Source: an uncultured Desulfovibrio sp. (GTDB taxonomy: Bacteria; Desulfobacterota; Desulfovibrionia; Desulfovibrionales; Desulfovibrionaceae). Taken from it: a stretch of 64,000 nt of DNA. Made by a program: the position numbers and the translations under genes. The notes beneath the pieces were generated by a model. The model saw only the letters and a list, made by a program, of their open reading frames with translations, was not told the DNA's origin and did no database searches. Each line of letters starts with the position of its first letter. The first letter of the stretch is position 1. The stretch lies in NCBI GenBank assembly GCA_913063155.1, contig CAJXYU010000002.1, positions 62,001 through 126,000 of the forward strand, in the 5' to 3' direction. This document shows, piece by piece, positions 55,886 through 63,892 of the stretch.

Positions 55886-57163
55886 CTATTTGATCATTTC
55901 CACAAAGGCCTCGACGCGGGTCTTGAGTTGCTCCACATCCTCCATGCTGTAGTCGGTTTCGATGGCCAGCATGGGTACGCCAGCCTCGGAGAGCGTCTTG
56001 TCGATCTTGAAGGCTTCGTGGGCATAGGGCTGGCAGAACATGAGGGCATAGTGAATGACCCCGTCGACGTCCAGGTCCTTGGCCATGGTCTCGACGTTGT
56101 CCTCGCGCTCGGTGTTGGGCGTGAAACAGGCACAGTCGATCTTCATGTAGCGGTCGGCAATGGCGTCGAGCATGGATTCCAGGCTGTCGCCTTCATCGAC
56201 CACGAGGTCCCGGCTGTTGCGGGTGCCGATGCATGATTCCTCGCCGACCACCACTGCGCCGGAGCTTTCGATGATGTAGGGCAGCTTCCAGTTGGGCACG
56301 GCCATGGGGCAGCCCGAAAGCATGAGCCGGGGAGTGCCTTCCGGAGCCACTCCCTGCTTTTCGGCGATGCGTGCCTCCAGTTCGTCGCAGAGCTCGTTGA
56401 TTTTCCGGGTAAAGCGCACCGGATCGTCATAGAAGCTGATCTGGTTGATGAGCAGGGCGTCGCGGCCGGAGATGGGGGCGGGCGTCGCCTTGCGCAGTTC
56501 GTTCAGGCGCTGCAGAGCCCTGCGTTTCTCATTCACGATGCGGATGGCGTCGCGCAGTTTTTCCGTAGTGATGGTGTTGCCGGTGAGCTTCTCCAGGGCG
56601 TCCTTGTAGCGCAGCACCTCGGCCTTCCACATGTCGCGGTCCGTAGCATTCTTCTGCTGGGGCACTTCCATGACGTGCATGTTCACGAGGTCGCCAAAGG
56701 CTTCGTAAGTCTTTTTTTTGCCGTCACAGGTGGTTTCGCCCACGATCATGTCGCAGGACTCGGTGAACGGACAGATGCGGGCCAGCTTGAAGCCAACGAA
56801 GGACTTGATCAGGGCGCAGGTGTTGCGGGGAACAAGGGCCTCGGCGGCTTCGGTGCCGGCCTCGGCCCCGGCACAGAGCCCCACCTGGATGGCGTCGGCC
56901 GCAAGGGTCAGTTCTTCTGGCACGAATACGCAGAAGGTGCCGACAACCTTTTTGCCTTGCGCCTTTTGGTCCATGATCTCCTTGATGCGCAGGCCGTGCA
57001 CCTCGGAGAGGACGAAATCGAGATATTCAGCCCCCTTGAGCCTTCCCTGCTGAGAAAGATAGATATCGCCGTAGAATTTACCCAGCACTTCCAGCAGCCC
57101 GTCGTGGGCCGGGATGTCCAGGTTCAGGTTTTCCCACATTTCCTTGTAGACGGATTCAGACAT
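55886..57163 (-). CDS. 2-hydroxyacyl-CoA dehydratase-family (double-cubane type) protein
   Basis: A 425-residue protein starting at ATG 57163 behind GGAGG. It has the HgdB/BcrC-family features GLCAGAE, PRNTCALIKS, the ESCDMIVGETTCDGKKK motif and late Cys residues (DCACFTPNTE, FCQPYAHE) for Fe-S clusters. With the adjacent activator and no second dehydratase subunit, it matches the double-cubane-cluster protein/reductase pairs described from Carboxydothermus, whose natural substrate is unknown. A true acyl-CoA dehydratase would normally need two subunits, which are absent here. Confidence 0.85.
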   Translation of the reverse strand: MSESVYKEMWENLNLDIPAHDGLLEVLGKFYGDIYLSQQGRLKGAEYLDFVLSEVHGLRIKEIMDQKAQGKKVVGTFCVFVPEELTLAADAIQVGLCAGAEAGTEAAEALVPRNTCALIKSFVGFKLARICPFTESCDMIVGETTCDGKKKTYEAFGDLVNMHVMEVPQQKNATDRDMWKAEVLRYKDALEKLTGNTITTEKLRDAIRIVNEKRRALQRLNELRKATPAPISGRDALLINQISFYDDPVRFTRKINELCDELEARIAEKQGVAPEGTPRLMLSGCPMAVPNWKLPYIIESSGAVVVGEESCIGTRNSRDLVVDEGDSLESMLDAIADRYMKIDCACFTPNTEREDNVETMAKDLDVDGVIHYALMFCQPYAHEAFKIDKTLSEAGVPMLAIETDYSMEDVEQLKTRVEAFVEMIK

Positions 57164-57368
57164 GTCGCCTCCAGCATGGTTTTTTGATTGAATCTGTTTG
57201 TCTCCCAATCCGGTTGTGATCACAAATTCATTGTCCGAATCGGATTCAAAATCCGGCATAGTTTTCATCTATGAATAGAGAGGGGGCGTTCCAGATTATC
57301 ATGGCGGAAACGGTGCTTGATAATATTATGGAATACACTGGTCGGGACACCTTTGAGAGGTTGCTGAT

Positions 57369-60300
57369 ATGGCTGACTCGGTCGTCGCGGTGCTGATGCG
57401 GAGGAATGTCTCCGTCATGGCTGTTTTGCTGGCGGGATGCCTGCTTGCCGCCGGGGTGTACTTTACCGTGGATTCCTGGGAGCGGCGGACGCTTGAACTG
57501 GAATTCTCGGTGGAGAGTGAAGTGGTGTTCGTGGATATTCTGGCGGCCTATCGCAGGAGCTTGGTGTTGCTGGAATCCATGCACGGCTTGTTTGTGGCCG
57601 GCACTGAGGTTTCCCGCGATGGCTTTTCCCGTTTTACCAAGCCGTTGCAAAGCTATTTCCCGGGCGTGCAGGCCATGGAGTGGATACCCAGGGTGCCTGC
57701 CGGTAAACGGAAGCAGTTTGAACGAAGGCTGGACGCCTACGGGGGAGGTTCGGCGTTTTTCAAGGAGAAGGGCGAAAGCGGTGAGTTGGTGCCCGCCGGA
57801 GACAGGAAGGACCATTTCCCCGTATTTTATGTCGAGCCTTTGAAAGGAAACGAGGCGGTACTGGGCTTTGACCTCGGTTCCAACCCGGTGCGCAGAAACG
57901 CTTTGCGGAAGGCGGCCGACAGCGGCAAGATCGTTGCCTCCGGCCGAATATCCCTTATTCAGGGGCAGGGAGTTCAGCACGGATTTCTTCTTTTCCATCC
58001 TGTGTACCGGGAAGGCGAGCCCGGTGAGACGTCTTTTGACGCCATCCGGGGATTCCTTTTGCTTGTCTACAGGCTGGCCGATTTCATCAAGGCGGCTCTT
58101 TCGGACCTCAAGGCGACAGGCGTGGCCGCATACATCCTCGATAAGAGCGCTCCCGCGGGGGAGCGGTTCCTGTATGGTTGGCGGTGCCGGGAAGAAAATT
58201 TCGGACAGCTGACACAGGGGATGAGCGCGTCCTTCGTCATGGATGTGGGGCAGCGCGAGTGGGAGGTGGTTTGCGTACCGTTGCCCTCTTTCTATGAACG
58301 ATTTCAGACTCGTTATTCAGTGGCGGCCACCGCTGGAGCCTTGTTGCTGACAGTGCTTGTGGCAGTCTATGCGGCGGCCAACGCCGGGCGGACCGAACGC
58401 ATTCGTGAGCAGGTGCGGGAGCGCACAGCCGAACTGAGAGATTACGTCCGCCAACTTAACTGCCTGTACGCCATTTCCAGTCTGGTGGAGCAGTCCGGCA
58501 AGGAAGTGGACGAAGTCCTTCGACAGATAGTGACCATGATTCCCATGGCCTTCGACCATCCTCTGGATATGCGTGTTTCCATCAGCAATGAAGGCCGGAT
58601 TTACGGCCATCCTGCCGGCGAGGGCGCAGTCGGCATCGCCGTGGAAGATATCAACGCTCCCGAAAAGGTGGGCGAGTTGCACATCGCCCGTGGACAATCG
58701 GAGGTGATGGGTGCGGATGGGTTCAGCGAAACCGAACTTGCCTTGATTAAAAGCGTTGCGGCCCAGATTGCCGCCTACATCGAGCGCAAGCGCGCGGAGC
58801 GGCAGCTGGTGGATGCGCGCGACGAGGCCCAGCAGGCCACACGGGCCAAAAGCGAGTTCCTGGCCAACATGAGCCACGAAGTGCGGACACCGCTCAACGC
58901 CATCATCGGTCTCTCGGAAATGGTCAGGAAGACCGGGCTTACCCCGAAGCAGCTCGACTATTTCAGCAAGATACAGGGCGCTTCCCGCTCCCTGTTGGGC
59001 ATTGTCAACGACATACTCGATTTCTCGCGCATCGAGGCGGGAAAGCTCGTCTTCGAGCAGATGGAGATGCGTCTGGCCGAGGTGCTTTGGCGGTTGTTGG
59101 AGTTGTATGGGCCGCGGGCCGACAACAAGGGAATCCAGTTCAATGTCATTACCGAAACCGGGCTTCTCCCCTGCATGGTGGGGGACTCGCTACGTTTCGA
59201 ACAGGTGCTGACCAACCTGACGACCAACGCCATCAAGTTCACGGATCATGGTCAGGTGGACCTGATGGTCTCGCCTGTCGGCGTGGACAGTGAAAAAGTG
59301 CGTATCAGGGTACAGGTGCGTGACACCGGCATCGGCATAGGGACGGACGACCGGGAGATGTTGTTCGAGTCCTTTACCCAGGCGGACGGCTCTCATACCC
59401 GCCAGCATGGGGGCACCGGTCTCGGGTTGGCCATCACCCGACAGTTGGTGCATCTCATGAACGGTGAAATATCGGTAGAGAGCGCCTTGGGCAAGGGAAG
59501 TTCGTTTACTGCCGAGGTGGAGTTCGGGACTCCTGACGAGGAACGCCCGCTGGAAGCCAGGGAATTGCTGACTGGAAAACGGGCTCTCGTCGTGGGACCG
59601 GCGACCATGGAGGCGGAGCGCGTGGCCGGAGGGTTGGAGGAGTTGGGTTTTGATGTGATCTGCAGGGATGAAGGCGAGGCGGCCCTGGAGCTGGCGACGG
59701 ACGTTGAGTCGGAAAAGCTTGTGGACCTTGTGTGGACCGACTGGAAGACGCCGGGCATGAACGGGCTGGAGTTGGCCCGCGCCTTGAACAACCGGTTGCC
59801 CATTGCCCGACTGCCCAGATTGATTCTCGGCACAGGGCATCTCACCGGGGAGGTCCGCAGGCTGGCGGAAAGCCTGTTCGACAAGGTCGTGCTTCAGCCC
59901 GTGTGCAGCCAGTCTTTGGCCGAGGTGGTGGACAGACTTTTTGGACTTGCTCCTCTGGGGATGGGAGATTCTGATGGAGATGCCCGTGCCGCCGTGCGCG
60001 GCGCACGGCTGCTGGTCGCCGAGGACAACGGCATCAACCGTCAGGTCATACAGGAGATTCTTGAGGATGCAGGCGTCCATGTCGCCATGGCCGTCAACGG
60101 ACGCGAGGTGGTGGAAATGGCGCGATTCGCGGACAAGGACGTTTATGACGGCGCGCTCATGGATATTCAGATGCCGCAGATGGATGGCCTGGAAGCCACG
60201 CGCGCCATCAGGGAATTCCTGTCCGCCGAAGAGTTTCCCATTATAGCCATGACCGCGCACGCCATGACCGAGGACAGGGAGCGTTGCTTTGAGGCGGGGA

Positions 60301-61028
60301 TGAATGACTATGTCTCCAAGCCTCTGGATGTGAACGAACTTTTCAGAGTGCTTTCCTATTGGATGGAAGGCCGGGGATCGGGCGAGAGCACCGCTCCGGA
60401 ATTGCGGAGCGACACAGGTCAGCCGATTATTCCCGCACTCGACGGGTTTGATGTCCAGGCCGGGCTGGAACGGCTCGGCGGCAAAAACGCAGTGTACAAG
60501 CGGTTGCTTTTGGAATTTCAGCGTGACTATGCACACGTGGTGGAGGATCTTCGCCAACTGCTGGATGCGGACGATTGGGAGCACGCCAAGCGCCATGTCC
60601 ATACGGTCAAGGGCGTGTCGGGAAATATCGGAGCAACGGATGTTCATGACGCCGCCGTGGAACTGGAGCGCTCCCTCAAAGCCGGCATTCCCTGTTCGGA
60701 TTGCCTTGAAGTATTCTCCGGAGCCATGCGGGTGGCGTTGAGTTCTCTGGAACGCTACAGAATCCAGGTTGAGTCTGGTGATGAGCCGGACACATGCTCG
60801 AGCCAGCTCGGCGCCGCCGCGTTCGCGGAGAAGCTTGACGAATTGCGCAGCCTTTTGGATGCCAGTGACTTCAAGGCGGTTCGTATTTACGAGGAAGTGC
60901 GGGAAGTCTTGGCCTGCTCAGAAGCGGCAGGGGAAGCCTCTTTGCTCGAGGAGAGCATCAACAGTTTTGATTTTCGGAATGCGGGCGATAACTTGAGAAC
61001 AATACTCATGAAACTTGGCATTTCATAG
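57369..61028 (+). CDS. CHASE-domain hybrid histidine kinase with two receivers and Hpt
   Basis: A 1219-residue phosphorelay protein. A CHASE extracellular sensor (about 45-290) lies between helices at 14-34 and 316-336. A GAF-like region (about 370-470) is followed by the phosphoacceptor MSHEVRTPLNAIIG (His near 500) and an ATPase (DTGIGIG, GGTGLGLAITRQ). Receiver 1 (about 738-855) keeps an Asp in WTDWKTPGMNG but lacks the acidic pair; receiver 2 (about 878-1000) is intact (AEDNGIN, MDIQMPQMDG, SKPLD). The C-terminal Hpt has His in HTVKGVSGNIG (near 1077). It precedes the diguanylate cyclase gene by 14 nt. Confidence 0.92.
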   Translation: MADSVVAVLMRRNVSVMAVLLAGCLLAAGVYFTVDSWERRTLELEFSVESEVVFVDILAAYRRSLVLLESMHGLFVAGTEVSRDGFSRFTKPLQSYFPGVQAMEWIPRVPAGKRKQFERRLDAYGGGSAFFKEKGESGELVPAGDRKDHFPVFYVEPLKGNEAVLGFDLGSNPVRRNALRKAADSGKIVASGRISLIQGQGVQHGFLLFHPVYREGEPGETSFDAIRGFLLLVYRLADFIKAALSDLKATGVAAYILDKSAPAGERFLYGWRCREENFGQLTQGMSASFVMDVGQREWEVVCVPLPSFYERFQTRYSVAATAGALLLTVLVAVYAAANAGRTERIREQVRERTAELRDYVRQLNCLYAISSLVEQSGKEVDEVLRQIVTMIPMAFDHPLDMRVSISNEGRIYGHPAGEGAVGIAVEDINAPEKVGELHIARGQSEVMGADGFSETELALIKSVAAQIAAYIERKRAERQLVDARDEAQQATRAKSEFLANMSHEVRTPLNAIIGLSEMVRKTGLTPKQLDYFSKIQGASRSLLGIVNDILDFSRIEAGKLVFEQMEMRLAEVLWRLLELYGPRADNKGIQFNVITETGLLPCMVGDSLRFEQVLTNLTTNAIKFTDHGQVDLMVSPVGVDSEKVRIRVQVRDTGIGIGTDDREMLFESFTQADGSHTRQHGGTGLGLAITRQLVHLMNGEISVESALGKGSSFTAEVEFGTPDEERPLEARELLTGKRALVVGPATMEAERVAGGLEELGFDVICRDEGEAALELATDVESEKLVDLVWTDWKTPGMNGLELARALNNRLPIARLPRLILGTGHLTGEVRRLAESLFDKVVLQPVCSQSLAEVVDRLFGLAPLGMGDSDGDARAAVRGARLLVAEDNGINRQVIQEILEDAGVHVAMAVNGREVVEMARFADKDVYDGALMDIQMPQMDGLEATRAIREFLSAEEFPIIAMTAHAMTEDRERCFEAGMNDYVSKPLDVNELFRVLSYWMEGRGSGESTAPELRSDTGQPIIPALDGFDVQAGLERLGGKNAVYKRLLLEFQRDYAHVVEDLRQLLDADDWEHAKRHVHTVKGVSGNIGATDVHDAAVELERSLKAGIPCSDCLEVFSGAMRVALSSLERYRIQVESGDEPDTCSSQLGAAAFAEKLDELRSLLDASDFKAVRIYEEVREVLACSEAAGEASLLEESINSFDFRNAGDNLRTILMKLGIS

Positions 61029-61042
61029 CCGGAGCGGTTCGT

Positions 61043-61969
61043 ATGGTCGGTCAGAACAAGAGGCAACGAATCCTTATAGTGGACGACTCGTCCTTCAATA
61101 TCAGCATTCTCGGTGAGGCTTTGAGCGACGAGTACGACATCAGTGTGGCCAAGAACGGCGAGGAGGCCATTGCCATTGTCGGTTCGGACAAACGTCCGGA
61201 TCTTATCCTGCTGGACATCGTCATGCCCAGGATGGACGGTTACGAGACGATCCATCTTCTCAAATCGGATGACGGCACCATGGATATCCCGGTGATTTTC
61301 ATCACTTCCATGACCGAAGAGGAAGACGAGACCAGGGGGCTTGCCATGGGTGCTGTGGACTACATCACCAAGCCGTTCAGCACGCCCATCGTCAAAGCTC
61401 GGGTGCGTACCCACCTTGAGCTCAAGCGCAAGACCGACATGCTTCAGAATCTTTCCGCCATGGATGGACTGACCGGAATCCCGAACCGTCGCAAGTTCGA
61501 CGAGACTTTTGAGGAGGAATGGCGCAGGAGCGTGCGTGAAAAGGGTGTCATTTCCGTAATCATGATGGATATAGACTACTTCAAGAAGTACAACGACAAC
61601 TACGGTCATGGCGAGGGAGACCGCTGTCTTCGCCTGGTTTCTTCGGCCTTGGACGGGACCTTGAATCGCGCTTCGGACATGGTGGCCCGGTATGGGGGAG
61701 AGGAGTTCATCGCCATCCTGCCGGGCACGGACGGTCCCACTGCCGTGGTCATGGCCGAGACAATGCGGCGCAATGTGGAGAAGCAGAACATTGCGCACGC
61801 CCACTCCGAGTGCGCGGATCACGTCACCATCAGTGTGGGCGTGGCCAGCACGAGACCGGTCATGGGTATGGCGCGGTCCGACCTGATCAAGGGGGCCGAT
61901 CAGATGCTGTATCAGGCCAAACAGGCAGGCAGAAACAGGGTGGAGAAAACCGAATTGGAAAACGATTAG
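61043..61969 (+). CDS. Receiver-GGDEF diguanylate cyclase
   Basis: A 308-residue response regulator with a receiver (residues 9-125; IVDDSS, LLDIVMPRMDG, ITKPFS) and a GGDEF domain (about 140-300) with the active motif YGGEEF near residue 218 and the upstream MDIDYFKKYNDNYGH. The inhibitory-site RxxD seems absent in the region just before the motif. It makes cyclic-di-GMP and is probably phosphorylated by the upstream CHASE kinase. Its stop codon overlaps the end of hgcB on the other strand by four bases. Confidence 0.93.
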   Translation: MVGQNKRQRILIVDDSSFNISILGEALSDEYDISVAKNGEEAIAIVGSDKRPDLILLDIVMPRMDGYETIHLLKSDDGTMDIPVIFITSMTEEEDETRGLAMGAVDYITKPFSTPIVKARVRTHLELKRKTDMLQNLSAMDGLTGIPNRRKFDETFEEEWRRSVREKGVISVIMMDIDYFKKYNDNYGHGEGDRCLRLVSSALDGTLNRASDMVARYGGEEFIAILPGTDGPTAVVMAETMRRNVEKQNIAHAHSECADHVTISVGVASTRPVMGMARSDLIKGADQMLYQAKQAGRNRVEKTELEND

Positions 61970-62253
61970 CAACAGTCCGGGCCACAGGAAGCCTTGTCCT
62001 TGCCCTTGAGCCATGTCTGTATGATGTAGGCCGCGCATCCCACACCCGGTGTTACGGCGATGGCCCCGGTGGGGCAGTTCATGGTGCAGGCCCCGCATTC
62101 CATGCAGCCGTCCAGATCCATGATCTCGGCTTTTTTGCCGTTCAAGTGCACGACCCGCTGCGGGCAGACCGTTACGCACATGCCGCAGCCGACGCAGGCG
62201 TCCTTGTTCAGCCGCAGGGTGGCAACTTTGTCGAGATACCGAAAGTCCTTCAT
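61966..62253 (-). CDS. hgcB: Mercury-methylation ferredoxin HgcB
   Basis: A 95-residue protein with two [4Fe-4S] motifs (CVGCGMCVTVCP at residues 20-31 and CMECGACTMNCP at 50-61), a conserved extra Cys73 in PGVGCAAYI and a terminal Cys94-Cys95 pair. Length, Cys73 and the double Cys end are those of the characterised HgcB, which supplies electrons to the HgcA corrinoid and may bind Hg(II). It overlaps the hgcA stop by four bases (ATGA). GGAGGTGC precedes the ATG. The gene ends inside the stop region of the opposing diguanylate cyclase gene, leaving no room for its own terminator. Confidence 0.96.
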   Translation of the reverse strand: MKDFRYLDKVATLRLNKDACVGCGMCVTVCPQRVVHLNGKKAEIMDLDGCMECGACTMNCPTGAIAVTPGVGCAAYIIQTWLKGKDKASCGPDCC

Positions 62254-63278
62254 GCCGCACCTCCCGTAAATCCAGAGCCGATCCACAGGGCCAGCGCCGC
62301 GAGGGCCGCCAACGCCTGAGCCGGAATGCCCCGGCGCATTTCCTTTTCCACCCCGGACGGTGAAGTATATGGGGTGGACCCCGTGAAGTTCATGGCCAGA
62401 TAGGAGCTCGCCGCTGTGGCGAACAGCGTTGCCGCAACAATGCCTGATGTCCCGATGACGTTTGAAAAGGAGAGGGAGACGGCCAGGCTTAGAGGCAGAC
62501 CCGTGACGATGCCTTTGATCCAGAACTGGCGGCCGGGCAACCAGGGCAGGAGGATGGGGGTGAGACAGGCTCCGGCGAAGATGCCGGCTCCGCCCGCGGC
62601 CAGCGCCGCGGCTCCCCTGCTCCAGGCCGCTGCAAAGGAAAATATTCCGGGCCCTATGCCGGAGAGCGCAAATATGATCGCCGATACTATGAAAATGTAT
62701 TTGCGCAGAATCCAGAATTCGACCGGGACGAGCACTGCGCGTTCCCTGAGAGTGAAGGTGACCGACCGCATGGTTTCGTCAGCTTTGTAGCCGGATTTGA
62801 TGAAGCTCTTGAGGTCCGAGGCGCGCACCGGGCTGTATATGGCTTTGAAGTCGCAGAGATTGTTCAGCTTGTGGGCTGCAATGCCGGTGGCCGCCAACTG
62901 GGGGACGATGACCTGTCGGTGGCTGACGATGTCGGCCAGTTGTGTGAGCAGGATGCGGCGGGCGAGTTCTTCCGTGGAGAAAAGTTGTTTTCCTGCCGCG
63001 CACCAAACGTTGATGCCCCGCGTGTCGAGGATGAGCAGCCAGGCGTCCAGCCCGTTCATTTCCTTGCGGACAATGTCGAAGGTCAGTTTGTAATTGGCCG
63101 TGGCCACCACGGGGGATTCGGGCGTCGGACTACCCACGCAATAGAGTCCGGGCGTCACTTTGTAGTTGTTGCGAGTGATCCCCAAGCGGGCCCGAAACGT
63201 GCCGAATCGGTCGCGCCAGGATAGTTTGGTGTGCACACGCGGTACGGCCCCGGCAGGCGTCTCCACAAAGTCTTTCAC
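62250..63278 (-). CDS. hgcA: Mercury-methylation corrinoid protein HgcA (conventional reading, GTG start)
   Basis: A 342-residue inner-membrane corrinoid protein that, with HgcB, converts Hg(II) to methylmercury. The cytoplasmic corrinoid-binding domain (1-165) contains the diagnostic cap helix NVWCAAGK, its Cys at residue 93 with this start, the same number as in the published Pseudodesulfovibrio mercurii ND132 protein. Five or so membrane helices fill residues 182-336. The GTG at 63278 has no ribosome-binding site in front of it, and the same frame continues upstream through one UGA to an ATG at 63446, so the true protein may be 398 residues with selenocysteine; see the next entries. Confidence 0.95.
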   Translation of the reverse strand: MKDFVETPAGAVPRVHTKLSWRDRFGTFRARLGITRNNYKVTPGLYCVGSPTPESPVVATANYKLTFDIVRKEMNGLDAWLLILDTRGINVWCAAGKQLFSTEELARRILLTQLADIVSHRQVIVPQLAATGIAAHKLNNLCDFKAIYSPVRASDLKSFIKSGYKADETMRSVTFTLRERAVLVPVEFWILRKYIFIVSAIIFALSGIGPGIFSFAAAWSRGAAALAAGGAGIFAGACLTPILLPWLPGRQFWIKGIVTGLPLSLAVSLSFSNVIGTSGIVAATLFATAASSYLAMNFTGSTPYTSPSGVEKEMRRGIPAQALAALAALALWIGSGFTGGAA

Positions 63279-63446
63279 GTAATGGCGGATGGTGTATCCG
63301 GCTCGTTCGAAGATCCCGGACTCGGGATCGGGCTTCGGGCCTCAACAGACCCCCTCTTCAAGGGGCTTCGATTCCGGTATGACGTGTCGCGTGGAGCAGG
63401 AGCAATCCTGTGGTTGCAGCATCGGGGCCATTTTCAGTTCCTTCAT
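63279..63446 (-). other. hgcA: In-frame N-terminal extension of HgcA containing a UGA (candidate selenocysteine) codon
   Basis: The frame of hgcA stays open upstream of the GTG for 56 codons except for one TGA at 63342-63344 (codon 35 from ATG 63446). The ATG has GGAGG five bases upstream and overlaps the arsR stop as ATGA. The encoded segment is protein-like: a Cys-Ser-Cys near residue 16, then GVC immediately before the UGA and GPKPDPESGIFERAGYT after it, joining smoothly to the known HgcA start. Without recoding it would be a 34-residue Cys-containing peptide ending at the TGA. Confidence 0.6.
63308..63344 (-). promoter_or_regulatory. Candidate bacterial SECIS element in hgcA
   Basis: Downstream of the UGA the mRNA can form a perfect 7-bp stem (GAUCCCG with CGGGAUC, 63329-63312) capped by AGUC, extended by CGAA/UUCG after a bulge. 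The loop begins 20 nt after the UGA (19 nt between) and has G as its second base; both fit the published bacterial SECIS rules (16-37 nt spacing, G in the first two loop positions). Confidence 0.55.
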
Positions 63447-63772
63447 TGTTCCTCCAATAGTGTTTCAACCATGTCGTGGAAACGTTTGAGAACGTTTTTG
63501 TCCACGCAGTAGCAACTCTTCGGACCATCCACCTCGCCCTGGATCAGACCGGACCGGCGCAGAATTTTGAGGTGCTGGCTCACCGTGGATTGGGCCAGGG
63601 GCATGACCTCGACTATTTGTCCGCAGACGCAGCGGTCCATTCTTATGAGATGCTGGAGGATCTGGACACGGGCCGGGTGCCCGAGTGCTTTGCACAAGGT
63701 GGCGAATTCCTCATTGCCGGAAGTGTTTCGCGGCGCAGCTTTGGCAGGCGGACAGCAGTGTTTTTGTTTCAT
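63443..63772 (-). CDS. ArsR-family metalloregulator upstream of hgcA
   Basis: A 109-residue winged-helix regulator (start at ATG 63772; an adjacent ATG at 63775 and upstream codons are also open, and no strong ribosome-binding site separates them). It has an N-terminal HCCPP Cys pair, the alpha3 metal motif CVCG within MDRCVCGQIVEV and the recognition helix AQSTVSQHLKILRRSG. ArsR-like genes next to hgcAB are known in other methylators, and one has been linked to hgcAB control. Its stop overlaps the candidate upstream hgcA start, so all three genes look co-transcribed and coupled. Confidence 0.9.
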   Translation of the reverse strand: MKQKHCCPPAKAAPRNTSGNEEFATLCKALGHPARVQILQHLIRMDRCVCGQIVEVMPLAQSTVSQHLKILRRSGLIQGEVDGPKSCYCVDKNVLKRFHDMVETLLEEQ

Positions 63773-63795
63773 CATATGCGGTGTCTTGTTTATTG

Positions 63796-63811
63796 ATCGT
63801 TGATCGACGAT
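63796..63811. promoter_or_regulatory. ArsR-type operator candidate
   Basis: ATCGTTGATCGACGAT is a 16-bp palindrome with one mismatched pair, placed 24 nt upstream of the regulator start codon, a usual position for autoregulation by ArsR proteins. Confidence 0.5.
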
Positions 63812-63892
63812 AAGCGATTTTGTGAGGCGGGTCAACAGTTGTGGAAGATCTGGAAGTGCAGGAGAGAGAGGCGGGAAAACGGAGTTGATGCG

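Noticed and set aside
57164..57368. Possible regulatory palindromes between the double-cubane gene and the CHASE kinase
   Set aside because: Only short AT-rich near-repeats (around TTGATAATATTATGG) were seen; nothing exceeds what is expected in a divergent promoter region.
63342..63446. Independent 34-residue Cys-containing peptide gene between arsR and hgcA
   Set aside because: Possible, but the frame continues without shift into hgcA, and the sequence after the TGA remains protein-like, so an HgcA extension with a recoded or mutated codon explains more.
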